64,000 nucleotides of DNA, taken from NCBI RefSeq assembly GCF_009362815.1, contig NZ_WHNX01000002.1, forward strand, positions 155,752-219,751, read 5' to 3'. This document shows positions 33,908 to 43,243 of the stretch, one piece after another. Source of the stretch: Alkalibaculum sporogenes (lineage in GTDB: Bacteria; Bacillota; Clostridia; Eubacteriales; Alkalibacteraceae). The notes below the pieces were generated by a model, which was not told the DNA's origin, did no database searches, and worked only from the letters and a program-made list of their open reading frames with translations. Position 1 is the first letter of the stretch. Each line of letters starts with the position of its first letter. Made by a program: the position numbers and the translations under genes.

Positions 33908-36145
33908 TTATCTTAATGATTCTTTTCCGGCTTCTATTCCGCCAATTCTACCCGAGTTTAATCCCCATCCTAATGCTACACCGTCTAGTTCGGGATAAGC
34001 AACTCCATCTAAGACTGCACCAATAGAATCTACACCTACTGCATATAATCCTTTAATTGGTTTTCCATCAGCGGTTAATGCTTGCATATTTTCGTCTATT
34101 CTTAATCCACCAAGGCTGCTATATGCTAATGGTACTGCCTTGATAGCATAATAAGGACCTGTATCTCCTAGATGATCCATATATTGACTTGGTTTGTTGA
34201 AATAAGTATCTACACCATTAGTAGCCATTTCATTGTATCTTTCGACATTCCTTACAAAAGTAGCTGGATCCATATCTGTTGCTTTTGCTAGATCTTCAAG
34301 TGTATCACCTTTGAATATAATGCCAATTTCTTCTCCTGCTTCAAATACTGCTTCAATGTTTTCCATTTTATAGTCTGGAGTAAGGGGTTGTAAGAAGAAG
34401 TTAGCTCCTGGAGGATAAGTATCCATTCCAGTACCAGCTAAACCATCGGCTTTTAGGGCATTTAATTGTTTTTGAGATACAATAGTATAATTATATTGTC
34501 CAGCTGCTAAAGCGTAGTTTGTACTAGCATTCATAGAGCCTGATTTACCATTTTCATCCATAAATCTTTCTCCTCTTGGATTAACCTTAAGAAGTGTAGG
34601 TGTAACTGAAAGTGTATAAGGTATTGAAGTATCATATATATTAAAACCTTCTATTCTTTTTCTACCAGCAATATCTGTTAAATGGGCAGCTACACCACCA
34701 ACATTCCATTCTACTGATCCAGCTTCTACTCCCATTTTAAAACCTTCTCCTATATTTTGTGATAAACCAAAAATTTCATAAGAGCTTCCATTGTTGTATT
34801 TAGCCATTAGCTCTTTGTTACCAAGCATTCCGCCAGTAGCAATAATAACTGATTTTGCATTAACTATAATTTTTGCACCATCATATCTTTCTGCATTGAC
34901 TCCCACGACTTCACCGTCACTATTTAGAATCAAAGATTGACCTGTTGTTTCATATAATACATTATCTACATCAGATACAAGTGATGTAAAAGAATTTGCT
35001 ACTCCCATGCTACCTAGGGCATCATCTGCATAGTCGACATTCCAGTGTTGTCCCCATGGAGATAGTGACCAATTAAAACCTTTTGTCTCTAGCCAATCTA
35101 CTGTGCTACCTGTTGTTTGAAAAAATCTTCTAAGTATTCCACCGTTTGAATACCAGTGGTTTTGTCTCATCCATTCTTCAAAAAGTTCATCCTCATCCAT
35201 TACTTCTACACCATTTGCTTCTTGGATTTTTGCACCTAGAGTAAGTGGAGAACTTGATAGTGCGCCAGTACCACCAACTCGACCTGATTTTTCAATCAAT
35301 ATTACCTTGGCTCCTTCTTCTTTCGCACTAGCTGCAGCTGAAGATCCTGAAGTTCCACCACCTATAACTACAACATCAGCATCATAAACAATTTCTTCTG
35401 TACTTTTTTCTATAGGTCTATTAAGTGCTGCTGGATTTCCGCCAGCTTGTTCTATAGCGTCGCTCATAGCCAATAGAAAACCATTACTAGATGCTGTAGC
35501 ACCTGCTATTGAATCAACAGCTAAAGATTGAGATTCAACTATTCTATCAGGTAATCTATCTGAAACGGTTTTTAATATTTGGTCTGTATCCCTTAGCATA
35601 GATATAGGATATTTTGCTGCCCAAAATTCTCTATCAATCATTTCATTTTCTTGTGGAATATTATCTGTTAATTCAATCGAAATAATTTCATTTTGAGATA
35701 CTTCCACAGTTACTTCAAGTGTTCCAGCATATCCTTTTGCTTGTCCAACATATGTACCTGGTGTCATACTAAGTTCTGGTAAATCTACATTAGACGCCCC
35801 TTTAGATTGATCTATGGCAGATTGAGCAGCTTCTTTAATTGCATTACTGGTTACAGTAGCTCCAGATGTTGCATCTACATCAGCTGAGTTTGCTTCTATA
35901 ATCGCATCAGGAAGTTGTTCTATAGCGTTACTACCTATACCAGCAGTTTCATTATCTCCTTTTGCATCTACTGAAATGATTTTATCATTCTCAATTATAA
36001 TTGTTACTTCTACATCACCACCATAGCCTCTAGCTACGCCAGTAAAAGTACCATTCTTACCTGAATCTTGACTACACCCAGTTATTATACCCAGTGCTAT
36101 AGTTATAGCTAAAAGGCATGTTATACTTTTTTTTGCTTTCTTCAT
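33908..36145 (-). CDS. Secreted flavinylated FAD-dependent reductase (lipoprotein, two FMN-binding domains)
   Basis: A 745-residue extracytoplasmic flavoprotein. A lipoprotein signal ends IITGC (Cys24). Two FMN-binding domains follow, each with the flavinylation-type motif where ApbE attaches FMN covalently: DATSGATVTS (91-100) and DSIAGATASS (211-220). From residue 255 comes a fumarate-reductase-like FAD domain with VVIGGGTSGSSAAASA and a C-terminal KPIKGLYAVG...GVALGWGLNSGR. Such proteins reduce small unsaturated acids outside the membrane; the substrate here is unknown and the C-terminal glycine-rich motif differs from true fumarate reductase. No apbE is in the window. Promoter and operator sites lie upstream and a TetR gene is divergent. 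Confidence 0.9.
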   Translation of the reverse strand: MKKAKKSITCLLAITIALGIITGCSQDSGKNGTFTGVARGYGGDVEVTIIIENDKIISVDAKGDNETAGIGSNAIEQLPDAIIEANSADVDATSGATVTSNAIKEAAQSAIDQSKGASNVDLPELSMTPGTYVGQAKGYAGTLEVTVEVSQNEIISIELTDNIPQENEMIDREFWAAKYPISMLRDTDQILKTVSDRLPDRIVESQSLAVDSIAGATASSNGFLLAMSDAIEQAGGNPAALNRPIEKSTEEIVYDADVVVIGGGTSGSSAAASAKEEGAKVILIEKSGRVGGTGALSSSPLTLGAKIQEANGVEVMDEDELFEEWMRQNHWYSNGGILRRFFQTTGSTVDWLETKGFNWSLSPWGQHWNVDYADDALGSMGVANSFTSLVSDVDNVLYETTGQSLILNSDGEVVGVNAERYDGAKIIVNAKSVIIATGGMLGNKELMAKYNNGSSYEIFGLSQNIGEGFKMGVEAGSVEWNVGGVAAHLTDIAGRKRIEGFNIYDTSIPYTLSVTPTLLKVNPRGERFMDENGKSGSMNASTNYALAAGQYNYTIVSQKQLNALKADGLAGTGMDTYPPGANFFLQPLTPDYKMENIEAVFEAGEEIGIIFKGDTLEDLAKATDMDPATFVRNVERYNEMATNGVDTYFNKPSQYMDHLGDTGPYYAIKAVPLAYSSLGGLRIDENMQALTADGKPIKGLYAVGVDSIGAVLDGVAYPELDGVALGWGLNSGRIGGIEAGKESLR

Positions 36146-36170
36146 TTATAATCCCCCTTATAATATATTT

Positions 36171-36203
36171 AAGTGACCGAAAACCAATGACTATTGGTCA
36201 CTT
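36171..36203. promoter_or_regulatory. Operator-like dyad, probably bound by the adjacent TetR regulator
   Basis: Nested inverted repeats: AAGTGACC (36171-36178) with GGTCACTT (36196-36203), and inside it ACCAAT-GACT-ATTGGT (36183-36198). The site overlaps the expected transcription start of the flavoprotein gene, so binding would repress it. Confidence 0.7.
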
Positions 36204-36209
36204 AATAAG

Positions 36210-36238
36210 ATAATAACTGATAGTTAATCTTATGTCAA
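36210..36238 (-). promoter_or_regulatory. Sigma-A promoter of the flavinylated reductase
   Basis: On the minus strand TTGACA (36238-36233), 17 bp, TATTAT (36215-36210). The operator dyad begins seven bases downstream of the -10 element. Confidence 0.8.
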
Positions 36239-36391
36239 TAATAATAAACATATTTTTCACAAAAGAGAACAATTGTCTTTTCTATGAATTAATTAATAAA
36301 TTATTATACAAAATCAATTAGGTTAATAGATCATAATCAATATAGCATAATAGAGGGTGGAGTACGGATTTTTGTATATTAATCAAAAATA

Positions 36392-36420
36392 TTGACACCA
36401 TTAAATAAAGATATTATACT
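36392..36420 (+). promoter_or_regulatory. Sigma-A promoter of the TetR regulator gene
   Basis: TTGACA, 17 bp, TATACT, giving a leader of about 130 bases before the start codon. I see no copy of the operator dyad here. Confidence 0.75.
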
Positions 36421-36559
36421 AACCATATATTAAATTGAGTCTTTATAATTTTATGTACTAAAAAAGAGATATACTTAATTATAAAAAGTAATAATTACAT
36501 AATGTATTAGGTTCAGCACTGTAATTTAGCTGATTTTTATAATAGAAGAAGGTGAATTA

Positions 36560-37150
36560 ATGGCTAAAAAGCAAACATTAAGAGATGTACAAGCTCAAGA
36601 GACATACAATAAACTTTTAGATATGTCTATGCATTTAATGAAAAAATACGATTATACAAAAGTAACGATAAGTCAAATATGTGATGCTTGTGGTTACGCT
36701 AAGGGAACTTTTTATAATCACTTTAATAGTAAAATAGATATGTTATTTGAAATATCAATACAACAAAATATCAAGGTATCAAAGTTATTTGTATATGATA
36801 AAGACAAGAGTGCATCGGAGTGTTATTTAGAATTTGTGAATTCATATTTAAAGTTTGTTAAAATAAACGGAAATATTTTCTCTAAAAACATTGTTATGAT
36901 GTTATTATCTGAGTCAATGACAGGCGAAAAAATAGGGCTAAGTATACAAAAGGACTATATCCTATATTTGTTAGATAGAGGGAAAAATGAAGGTGAGTTT
37001 TCTAAAGAGACGAGTCTTGAAGAATTATATAATTTATGGAGAGCTACAATAATTGGTGTTTTTGCATTATGGGGTATAGAAGGAGAAAGATACGATGTTG
37101 TTAAAGACGGATACAATACTTTAGCAAATTTAATAAAGGTTATAACCTAG
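36560..37150 (+). CDS. TetR/AcrR-family regulator
   Basis: A 196-residue regulator with the TetR helix-turn-helix at residues about 14-60 (MHLMKKYDYTKVTISQICDA, CGYAKGTFYNHFNSKIDMLFEI). The remainder is helical and forms the ligand-binding and dimer domain. GAAGGTGA precedes the ATG. It is divergent from the secreted flavin reductase gene, whose start region carries an operator-like dyad, so repression of that gene is likely, relieved by an unknown ligand, perhaps the reductase substrate. Confidence 0.9.
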   Translation: MAKKQTLRDVQAQETYNKLLDMSMHLMKKYDYTKVTISQICDACGYAKGTFYNHFNSKIDMLFEISIQQNIKVSKLFVYDKDKSASECYLEFVNSYLKFVKINGNIFSKNIVMMLLSESMTGEKIGLSIQKDYILYLLDRGKNEGEFSKETSLEELYNLWRATIIGVFALWGIEGERYDVVKDGYNTLANLIKVIT

Positions 37151-37246
37151 TATTAGAATTTTATATTAATCAATCAAACACATTATCTATAAAAAAGAAG
37201 TTACTCGTGATTTAATTTACATATAGAAGCAGTAAAAATTTTTACA

Positions 37247-37285
37247 AAACACGAACGAAAGTTTAAAAGCTCTCGTTCGTTTTTT
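37247..37285. terminator. Terminator between tetR and the MoaD-like gene
   Basis: ACGAACGA pairs with TCGTTCGT, followed by TTTTT on the plus strand and preceded by AAAAC, so it may act in both directions. Confidence 0.75.
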
Positions 37286-37288
37286 GAA

Positions 37289-37501
37289 TCAGCCTCCTAC
37301 AGGCATAACTCTAGCATTTATAATATCTCCATCCTTTACTTTCTCGATATATATTTCGGAAGGTGATATTAATTTATTATTTTTAGTTATAAGTAAAGCA
37401 TTGTGGCTATTTAGGACTTTTCTATCTTTCATAATTTGAATAAATTGGGAAATGGTTACATTATCAATATACTCAAACTCTTGGTTATTAAATATTATCA
37501 T
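37289..37501 (-). CDS. MoaD/ThiS-type ubiquitin-like sulfur carrier
   Basis: A 70-residue beta-grasp protein ending in the obligatory Gly-Gly (NARVMPVGG), which is adenylated and thiocarboxylated in MoaD and ThiS. It overlaps the AOR gene by four bases (ATGA), so it is coupled to the tungsten enzyme upstream. This placement suggests a dedicated sulfur donor for the tungstopterin cofactor of that enzyme instead of thiamine synthesis. No MoaE or ThiG partner lies nearby. Confidence 0.88.
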   Translation of the reverse strand: MIIFNNQEFEYIDNVTISQFIQIMKDRKVLNSHNALLITKNNKLISPSEIYIEKVKDGDIINARVMPVGG

Positions 37502-39201
37502 TGAACTTTATCAATTCCTGAAAGTAGAGATTGTGGAATATCAAATTTTCTTCCAGTAGATGGTAAAGGCTCATTCCGAAAGAACTCTGGAATTACGTTG
37601 TCTTCAGGCTTCCAACCAGCTTTTTCGTTAAATTCTTTTTCTAATAATAGATTTTTATCAGCTGCAGCAAAAAGATCACCTGCATTCAACTCAGTATCGT
37701 ACATTGCATTATAGAGCAGTGCAACCTTATCTAATTGACCACCAAGTGTTGCCATTGCCATCATACAAGTCATGCTATCAGCAATTGCAAAAATATGTTG
37801 CATGGTGTCTGATGTAGCAACTGCTGCTTCAATATCTGTAGGATCATCAGGACCTAATGTAATACCTGCAGTATGATCAGCCCCCATAGAAGTAGTAGCA
37901 TATGTAAAACCTGTGCCTATTGAGCCTCGAGGATCATAACCAGGGATTGCTTGACCTTTGCATGTAGGTATTCTATTGCTATTATAGTGTTTTCCAACTA
38001 TTTCAGTTCCTTGACCTAATAAATTGCCAAGATCAGTGCCTTCTCCCATTTGTTTACATAAGTCTAGAGCAGCATGAGTATCTCCCCAAGGAATAACTCC
38101 AGCGTCCATACAGACACCAATAGTTGCACCTGTCTCAATTGTATCTAATCCAATATCGTCACAATATCTGTCAATTTTAGCAATAGTCTCATAATCGTAA
38201 ATATCACAGTTAGGACCACATAGTGCTATTGTTTCATATTCGAAACCACCGGTAAGGAAATTGCCTTGGTCATCGTTTACTATATTTGAGCATTTTATGA
38301 GGCAACCTGCTTGACAAGGGTGTTGATTTTTACCATTTTTATTTACAAAAGACATAAATTTATCAGACTTTAAATTATCAATTTTATCAGAAATTTCTCC
38401 TGTAAAGTTATGAGTTGGTATAATACCAGCAGGTCCAACAAAATCAATTGTAGATGCGGTTCCTACTAATGAGAAAGGACTTGTTTTAGATGATTCTATC
38501 ACGGACTGGTTAAGTTCTTTCCTTAGTCTCATAAAAGTCTCTTTGTCAGCGTAAGGATACTCAGTTTTTGCTTTGGCCTTCTGAATGACTATACCTTTAA
38601 TACGTTTAGAACCAAGTACTGAACCTAAGCCACCTCTACCAGCAGCACGACAAGGGTAATTTGTACCAAACTCAGTAACTTGAAGTGAAGAGTTTTTATA
38701 TAGCCTTTCTCCTGCATTTCCAATAGAAATAACAGACACCTTCTCACCATATAGTTTTTGCATATTTTCAACAAATTCATAATTATTCATGCCCTCATAT
38801 GTTGAAGCATCTTCCAAACTTATATTTCCATCTGCATTGATGAATAACATATAAAGAGAGTTACTATTTTCAGGTTTATTTTCGATAATAATAGATCTAA
38901 TATTATGCTCAGCAAAAGCTGCTGCAGCATTACCACCAACATTAGATTCTTTAATTCCCCCAGTTAAAGGACTCTTCGCTCCAACTGATAACCTGTTAGC
39001 ACATACTAAACCAGTCCCTGCGAATAAACTAGTACAAAAAATAATTTTTGAATCTTCACCTAATGGATCGCAAGTTGGGTCAACCTCGTCATGGAGAAAC
39101 TGAGCTATTAAACCTCGTCCACCTAGACCGACATATGTTTTATTATAATCCTCAGTTGTAATAGTTTTACTTTTCGAATTAATTCTTACTGTTTTCCACA
39201 T
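37498..39201 (-). CDS. Aldehyde:ferredoxin oxidoreductase family tungsten enzyme
   Basis: A 567-residue AOR-family protein. The N-terminal pterin-binding part has YVGLGGRGLIAQ, ANRLSVGAKSPLTGG and SNVGGNAAAAF. The [4Fe-4S] cysteines are C296-x3-C300-x3-C304 (HPCQAGCLIKC), with a likely fourth in DSMTCMM. The first gap is one residue longer than in the classic CxxCxxxC of Pyrococcus AOR, placing this in a divergent subfamily. It oxidises aldehydes to acids (or the reverse) using ferredoxin; the substrate is unknown. It is coupled to a MoaD-like gene downstream. Confidence 0.92.
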   Translation of the reverse strand: MWKTVRINSKSKTITTEDYNKTYVGLGGRGLIAQFLHDEVDPTCDPLGEDSKIIFCTSLFAGTGLVCANRLSVGAKSPLTGGIKESNVGGNAAAAFAEHNIRSIIIENKPENSNSLYMLFINADGNISLEDASTYEGMNNYEFVENMQKLYGEKVSVISIGNAGERLYKNSSLQVTEFGTNYPCRAAGRGGLGSVLGSKRIKGIVIQKAKAKTEYPYADKETFMRLRKELNQSVIESSKTSPFSLVGTASTIDFVGPAGIIPTHNFTGEISDKIDNLKSDKFMSFVNKNGKNQHPCQAGCLIKCSNIVNDDQGNFLTGGFEYETIALCGPNCDIYDYETIAKIDRYCDDIGLDTIETGATIGVCMDAGVIPWGDTHAALDLCKQMGEGTDLGNLLGQGTEIVGKHYNSNRIPTCKGQAIPGYDPRGSIGTGFTYATTSMGADHTAGITLGPDDPTDIEAAVATSDTMQHIFAIADSMTCMMAMATLGGQLDKVALLYNAMYDTELNAGDLFAAADKNLLLEKEFNEKAGWKPEDNVIPEFFRNEPLPSTGRKFDIPQSLLSGIDKVQ

Positions 39202-39458
39202 GTAACTTAACTCCTTTGATTTATTATAGTTTACATTATGTCATATACTTTATAATTGTATGTTATTATATAATATTATAATTTTATATAATAAATAACA
39301 AGTACTAAATTTAGAAGTCAGAAGTATTAACATTTACATACGTTGTTGAAAATAGTATATTGTATTGTAATAATGATAAAGTATTCACTTTATTAATATT
39401 GTTAATTATTGTGTGTTTAAAAAACGAAAAGTTTGGATAAATAATAATAGGTGATTAA

Positions 39459-40304
39459 ATGAAAGAAGCTATGTTTTATGATAAGAACGGTAAGATAATT
39501 CTTTGTAATCTATGTCCACATCATTGCAAACTAAAAAATGGTCAGACGGGAAGATGTGGTGTACGCAAGGTTCTACATGATAAGTTGTATAGTCTAAATT
39601 ATGGAGAAATCTCTGTTATTAATGTTGATCCTATAGAAAAAAAACCTATTGTCAACTGGATGAAAGGGAGTAAAATACTTTCTATTGGTAGTTTTGGTTG
39701 TAACCTACATTGTGGCTTTTGCCAAAATTATGAGATTAGTTTAGAAACTCCACTTACAGTACAGATGAAACCATCTGAAATTGTAGACAGAGCTATAGAT
39801 AGTGGAGTACCTTCAATTGCATACACTTATAATGAACCTACAGTATTTTATGAGATGATGTATGATGTCGCTAAGTTAGCAAGAAGACAAGGAATAAAAA
39901 ATGTCATGGTAACTAATGGTTTTATAGATGAGAAACCGCTTATGGATATTATAGAATATATAGACGCTATTAATATTGATCTAAAGACCTATAATGATGA
40001 TTTATATAAACAACTAGGTGGTAGAACTTTAAATGATATTCTTAAAACAATTGAGATTGCATCAAAGAGATGTTATGTAGAAATTTCGTTGCTGATAGTT
40101 CCAGGAATTAGCGATCAGTTAAATGAAATGGAAGAATTATTTAAGAAATTATACCTAATCAATAAAGAGTTTGTATTGCATATATCTAGATACTTTCCTG
40201 TATATAGATATGACGATCCTCCCACTGATATAGGTATAATGACAGAAATTCGAGAAAAAGCACTCAAGTATTTTAAAAATGTATATTTAGGAAATGTGAG
40301 GTAA
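39459..40304 (+). CDS. amrS: AmmeMemoRadiSam system radical SAM enzyme
   Basis: A 281-residue radical SAM protein related to pyruvate formate-lyase activase. An N-terminal cysteine set (CNLCPHHCKLKNGQTGRCGV) precedes the SAM cluster motif CNLHCGFCQNYEIS (CxxxCxxC) and the later TYNEPTVFYEMM and NIDLKTYND segments. This is the AmrS component of the AmmeMemoRadiSam system, widespread in anaerobes and archaea and of unknown biochemical role. The partner protein follows after 4 bp, confirming the assignment. Confidence 0.93.
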   Translation: MKEAMFYDKNGKIILCNLCPHHCKLKNGQTGRCGVRKVLHDKLYSLNYGEISVINVDPIEKKPIVNWMKGSKILSIGSFGCNLHCGFCQNYEISLETPLTVQMKPSEIVDRAIDSGVPSIAYTYNEPTVFYEMMYDVAKLARRQGIKNVMVTNGFIDEKPLMDIIEYIDAINIDLKTYNDDLYKQLGGRTLNDILKTIEIASKRCYVEISLLIVPGISDQLNEMEELFKKLYLINKEFVLHISRYFPVYRYDDPPTDIGIMTEIREKALKYFKNVYLGNVR

Positions 40305-40308
40305 GATA

Positions 40309-41748
40309 ATGTTAAATTTTAATGTAGTGTTTATGCCACATCCACCAGTAATCATTCCAGAAATAGGCGATGGTAAAGAGAGCAGTTGTAAAGATACTAT
40401 TCTTGGTATGGATAGATTAGGGCAGTTAGTTGGTAAATTAAAACCACAAACTATTATTTTCGTAACACCTCATGGTAACAGTTTTAATAATGGAACATGT
40501 ATATTAAACAAACAAAATATAAATGGAGATTTTTCGGCTTATGGATCTCCACAAGTTGTATTCAAAAAGCAAACGAATGTTAAACTGGCAAACGATATCT
40601 TCAATATGTTCGAAAAAAGTGACTTTGTATCTATTCTATTAGATGAAGAATTGGCAAAAAATTATTGCGTAGATATTACACTAGATAATGGTGTAATGGT
40701 TCCAATGTATTTTATAGATAAATACCACTCAAATTACGACATAGTTCATATAACACCAGGATTTACGTCTTTAAAAGAAAATTACTGTTTAGGTCAAAAG
40801 ATTCAAGAAGTTATTAAAGAAAGAAATGAATCAGTACTAATTGTATGTAGTGGAGATTTGTCTCATGCACTAAAAAATGAAGGACCTTATGATTTTCATC
40901 CTTCTGGACCAGCCTTTGATTTAATGGTTAAAAAAGCTATTATTGATAAAAATCCTTTATCCTTAATAACTTTAGATAAAAAATTTTTAGAAGAAGCAGG
41001 TCAATGTGGAATTAGATCTTTTTTAATGGGATTCGGGTTTTTAGATGCAATAGCATATGATTCTAAAATTTTTAGTTATGAAGGACCTTTTGGAGTTGGA
41101 TATCTGACAGGCTATTTAAGTAGCAATGATGGTTTAAAAGAGTTGTCACTATTGCCTGATCTACTTAACTTAAGTATGAATATTTATAGAGAAAAAATTT
41201 ATAATGAAGATGACTATATAAAATTAGCTCGTTTGAGTATAGAAAATTACGTAAATAGTGAACGAAAACTTGATTTAGAGACGGTTAGAAATGAATTTTC
41301 TAAAGATTTCATTAAAGAAACTCAAAGTAAAAAAGCGGGAGTATTTGTCTCTATTTACAAACACGATGAATTAAGAGGTTGCATTGGAACTATTTCACCA
41401 GTTCAGGACGATATAGCAGAAGAGATTATATATAATAGTATTAGTGCTTGTAATGATGATCCTAGATTTGATAGTGTTGAATCTAATGAGTTGTTGGAGT
41501 TAGATATTAAAGTAGATATTTTAATGGAACCAGAAATGATTTATTCAAAAGAAGAATTAGATATTATAAAGTACGGTGTAATTGTCGAGAAGGGGTCGAG
41601 GAGAGGTTTATTATTACCTAACTTAGAGGGAATAGATACTGTAGAAGAGCAAGTGCAGATAGCTATGAACAAAGCTGGTATAATCAATGAATTAGGAATG
41701 AAACTCTATAGATTCAGAGTAAATAGGCATGAGAGATTATATCATTAA
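40309..41748 (+). CDS. AmmeMemoRadiSam protein B-A fusion (MEMO1-like plus AMMECR1 domain)
   Basis: A 479-residue two-domain protein. Residues 1-265 form a class III extradiol-dioxygenase/MEMO1-like domain (FMPHPPVIIPEIGDG, FVTPHG, VCSGDLSHAL). Residues about 290-479 form an AMMECR1 domain (GVFVSIYKHDELRGCIGTISP, DPRFDSVESNELLELDIKVDIL, RGLLLPNLEGIDTVEEQV). In many genomes these are separate genes; here they are fused. Together with the preceding radical SAM enzyme it forms the complete system. The chemistry is not known, but fusion and coupling suggest one multi-step reaction, possibly a modification. Confidence 0.93.
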   Translation: MLNFNVVFMPHPPVIIPEIGDGKESSCKDTILGMDRLGQLVGKLKPQTIIFVTPHGNSFNNGTCILNKQNINGDFSAYGSPQVVFKKQTNVKLANDIFNMFEKSDFVSILLDEELAKNYCVDITLDNGVMVPMYFIDKYHSNYDIVHITPGFTSLKENYCLGQKIQEVIKERNESVLIVCSGDLSHALKNEGPYDFHPSGPAFDLMVKKAIIDKNPLSLITLDKKFLEEAGQCGIRSFLMGFGFLDAIAYDSKIFSYEGPFGVGYLTGYLSSNDGLKELSLLPDLLNLSMNIYREKIYNEDDYIKLARLSIENYVNSERKLDLETVRNEFSKDFIKETQSKKAGVFVSIYKHDELRGCIGTISPVQDDIAEEIIYNSISACNDDPRFDSVESNELLELDIKVDILMEPEMIYSKEELDIIKYGVIVEKGSRRGLLLPNLEGIDTVEEQVQIAMNKAGIINELGMKLYRFRVNRHERLYH

Positions 41749-41807
41749 ATCCCAGAATCATTAAGACAATTATACTTCAATAAATTTATAACCCTTACAA
41801 CTGATAT

Positions 41808-41866
41808 GCTCCCCTTTAAGGTAGACAGAATATTAAAAATCTGTTTTCTTTAAGGGGAGCTTTTAG
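41808..41866 (+). terminator. Terminator after the AmmeMemoRadiSam operon
   Basis: GCTCCCCTT...AAGGGGAGC stem with an inner CAGA/TCTG pairing, followed by TTTTAG. Confidence 0.8.
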
Positions 41867-42013
41867 TGTCTAATAGATCTTATTGTAGTCAGTTAAAGTA
41901 AGAGTGCTATTAGTCACTTTTGTAGCTATTGACAAATTTCACAATATGTATGAAACTGATAATAAAGAATTTTGATATAAACACTAACAGAAGAATAAAT
42001 TGGGGGTGAGATT

Positions 42014-43243
42014 ATGAGGATTTTACATACAGCGGATTGGCATTTAGGAAAGCATTTAGAAGGTTACAGTAGGATGGATGAGCAGGAAGCCTTTTTAAAT
42101 GATTTTGTAGAAATAGTAAGAGAAAATCAGATTGATATAATACTTATAGCTGGGGATGTATATGATACAAGTAACCCACCTGCTAGAGCAGAAAGGTTGT
42201 TTTACGATACCCTTAAAAATATCTCAGCTAATGGAGAAAGATTGATTCTAATTATTGCTGGGAATCATGACAATCCTGAAAGATTAGTGGCTGCAGGTCC
42301 ATTAGCAAGGGATCATGGAATTATCATGGTAGGGACGCCAAAAACTGTTGTAGATACTGGAAACTACGGGCAACACAAAGTAGTAAATTCTTCAGAAGGA
42401 ATGGTAGAAGTAGAAATCAATGGAGAGAATGCAGTAATACTTACATTAGCTTATCCAAGTGAGAAGCGGTTAAATGAAGTGCTCTATAGAGAGGCAACTA
42501 CTGAAGAAGATAGACTTAGCAGCTACACCCTGCGTATTCAAGAGTTCTTTCGACAATTAGAACATTATTATAGAGACGATACAATTAACTTAGTAGTAAG
42601 CCATTTATTTGCTATGGGAAGTGAGACAGTAGGCTCTGAAAGAAATATTCAACTGGGTGGTAGCTATATTGTAGATGGTAGTAGCTTCCCTCAAAAAGCA
42701 CAATATATTGCTCTGGGGCATATACATAAACCTCAAATAGTTCCAGGTACTTTGAAAAAAGCTCGTTACTCTGGCTCTCCTATTCACTATAGTAAAAAAG
42801 AAATTCATTATCCTAAAATGTGTAATGTAATAGACTTAGTGCCTGGTGGAGAACTGAATATAGAAGAAATAGACTTTAAAGTTTATAAACCTATAGAAGT
42901 ATGGAAATGTACAAGTATACAACATGCTATAGAACTTTGTGAGAAAAATAAAGGTAGAAATTGCTGGACCTACTTAGAGATTGAAACCGACAGGTATATT
43001 AAAGAAGATGAAATAAAGATTATGAAAAGTTATAAAGATGATATTATAGAAATTCTCCCAATAATTAATACTGTAGATGATTGTTTTGACACATTAGAAA
43101 ATTTAACTGAAAAGCCTTTCGAAGAAATATTTAGAGAATTTTATTTTAGAGAGAGAAAAGTAGAACCACAAGAAGAATTAGTACAGCTATTAATGGATGT
43201 AGTAAAGGAGGAGTATATTGAAACCGCTGAAGCTCAAGCTTAA
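42014..43243 (+). CDS. sbcD: DNA double-strand-break nuclease subunit SbcD
   Basis: A 409-residue Mre11-type nuclease. The phosphoesterase motifs are all present: HTADWHLGKHL, IAGDVYDTSNPP, IIAGNHDNPERL, VVSHLFAMG and ALGHIHKPQ. With SbcC it trims DNA hairpins and protein-blocked ends. Translation begins behind GGGGGTGAG, and the 3' end overlaps sbcC by 26 bp. Such a nuclease would act on palindromes like those abundant in this window, though no special link is implied. Confidence 0.96.
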   Translation: MRILHTADWHLGKHLEGYSRMDEQEAFLNDFVEIVRENQIDIILIAGDVYDTSNPPARAERLFYDTLKNISANGERLILIIAGNHDNPERLVAAGPLARDHGIIMVGTPKTVVDTGNYGQHKVVNSSEGMVEVEINGENAVILTLAYPSEKRLNEVLYREATTEEDRLSSYTLRIQEFFRQLEHYYRDDTINLVVSHLFAMGSETVGSERNIQLGGSYIVDGSSFPQKAQYIALGHIHKPQIVPGTLKKARYSGSPIHYSKKEIHYPKMCNVIDLVPGGELNIEEIDFKVYKPIEVWKCTSIQHAIELCEKNKGRNCWTYLEIETDRYIKEDEIKIMKSYKDDIIEILPIINTVDDCFDTLENLTEKPFEEIFREFYFRERKVEPQEELVQLLMDVVKEEYIETAEAQA

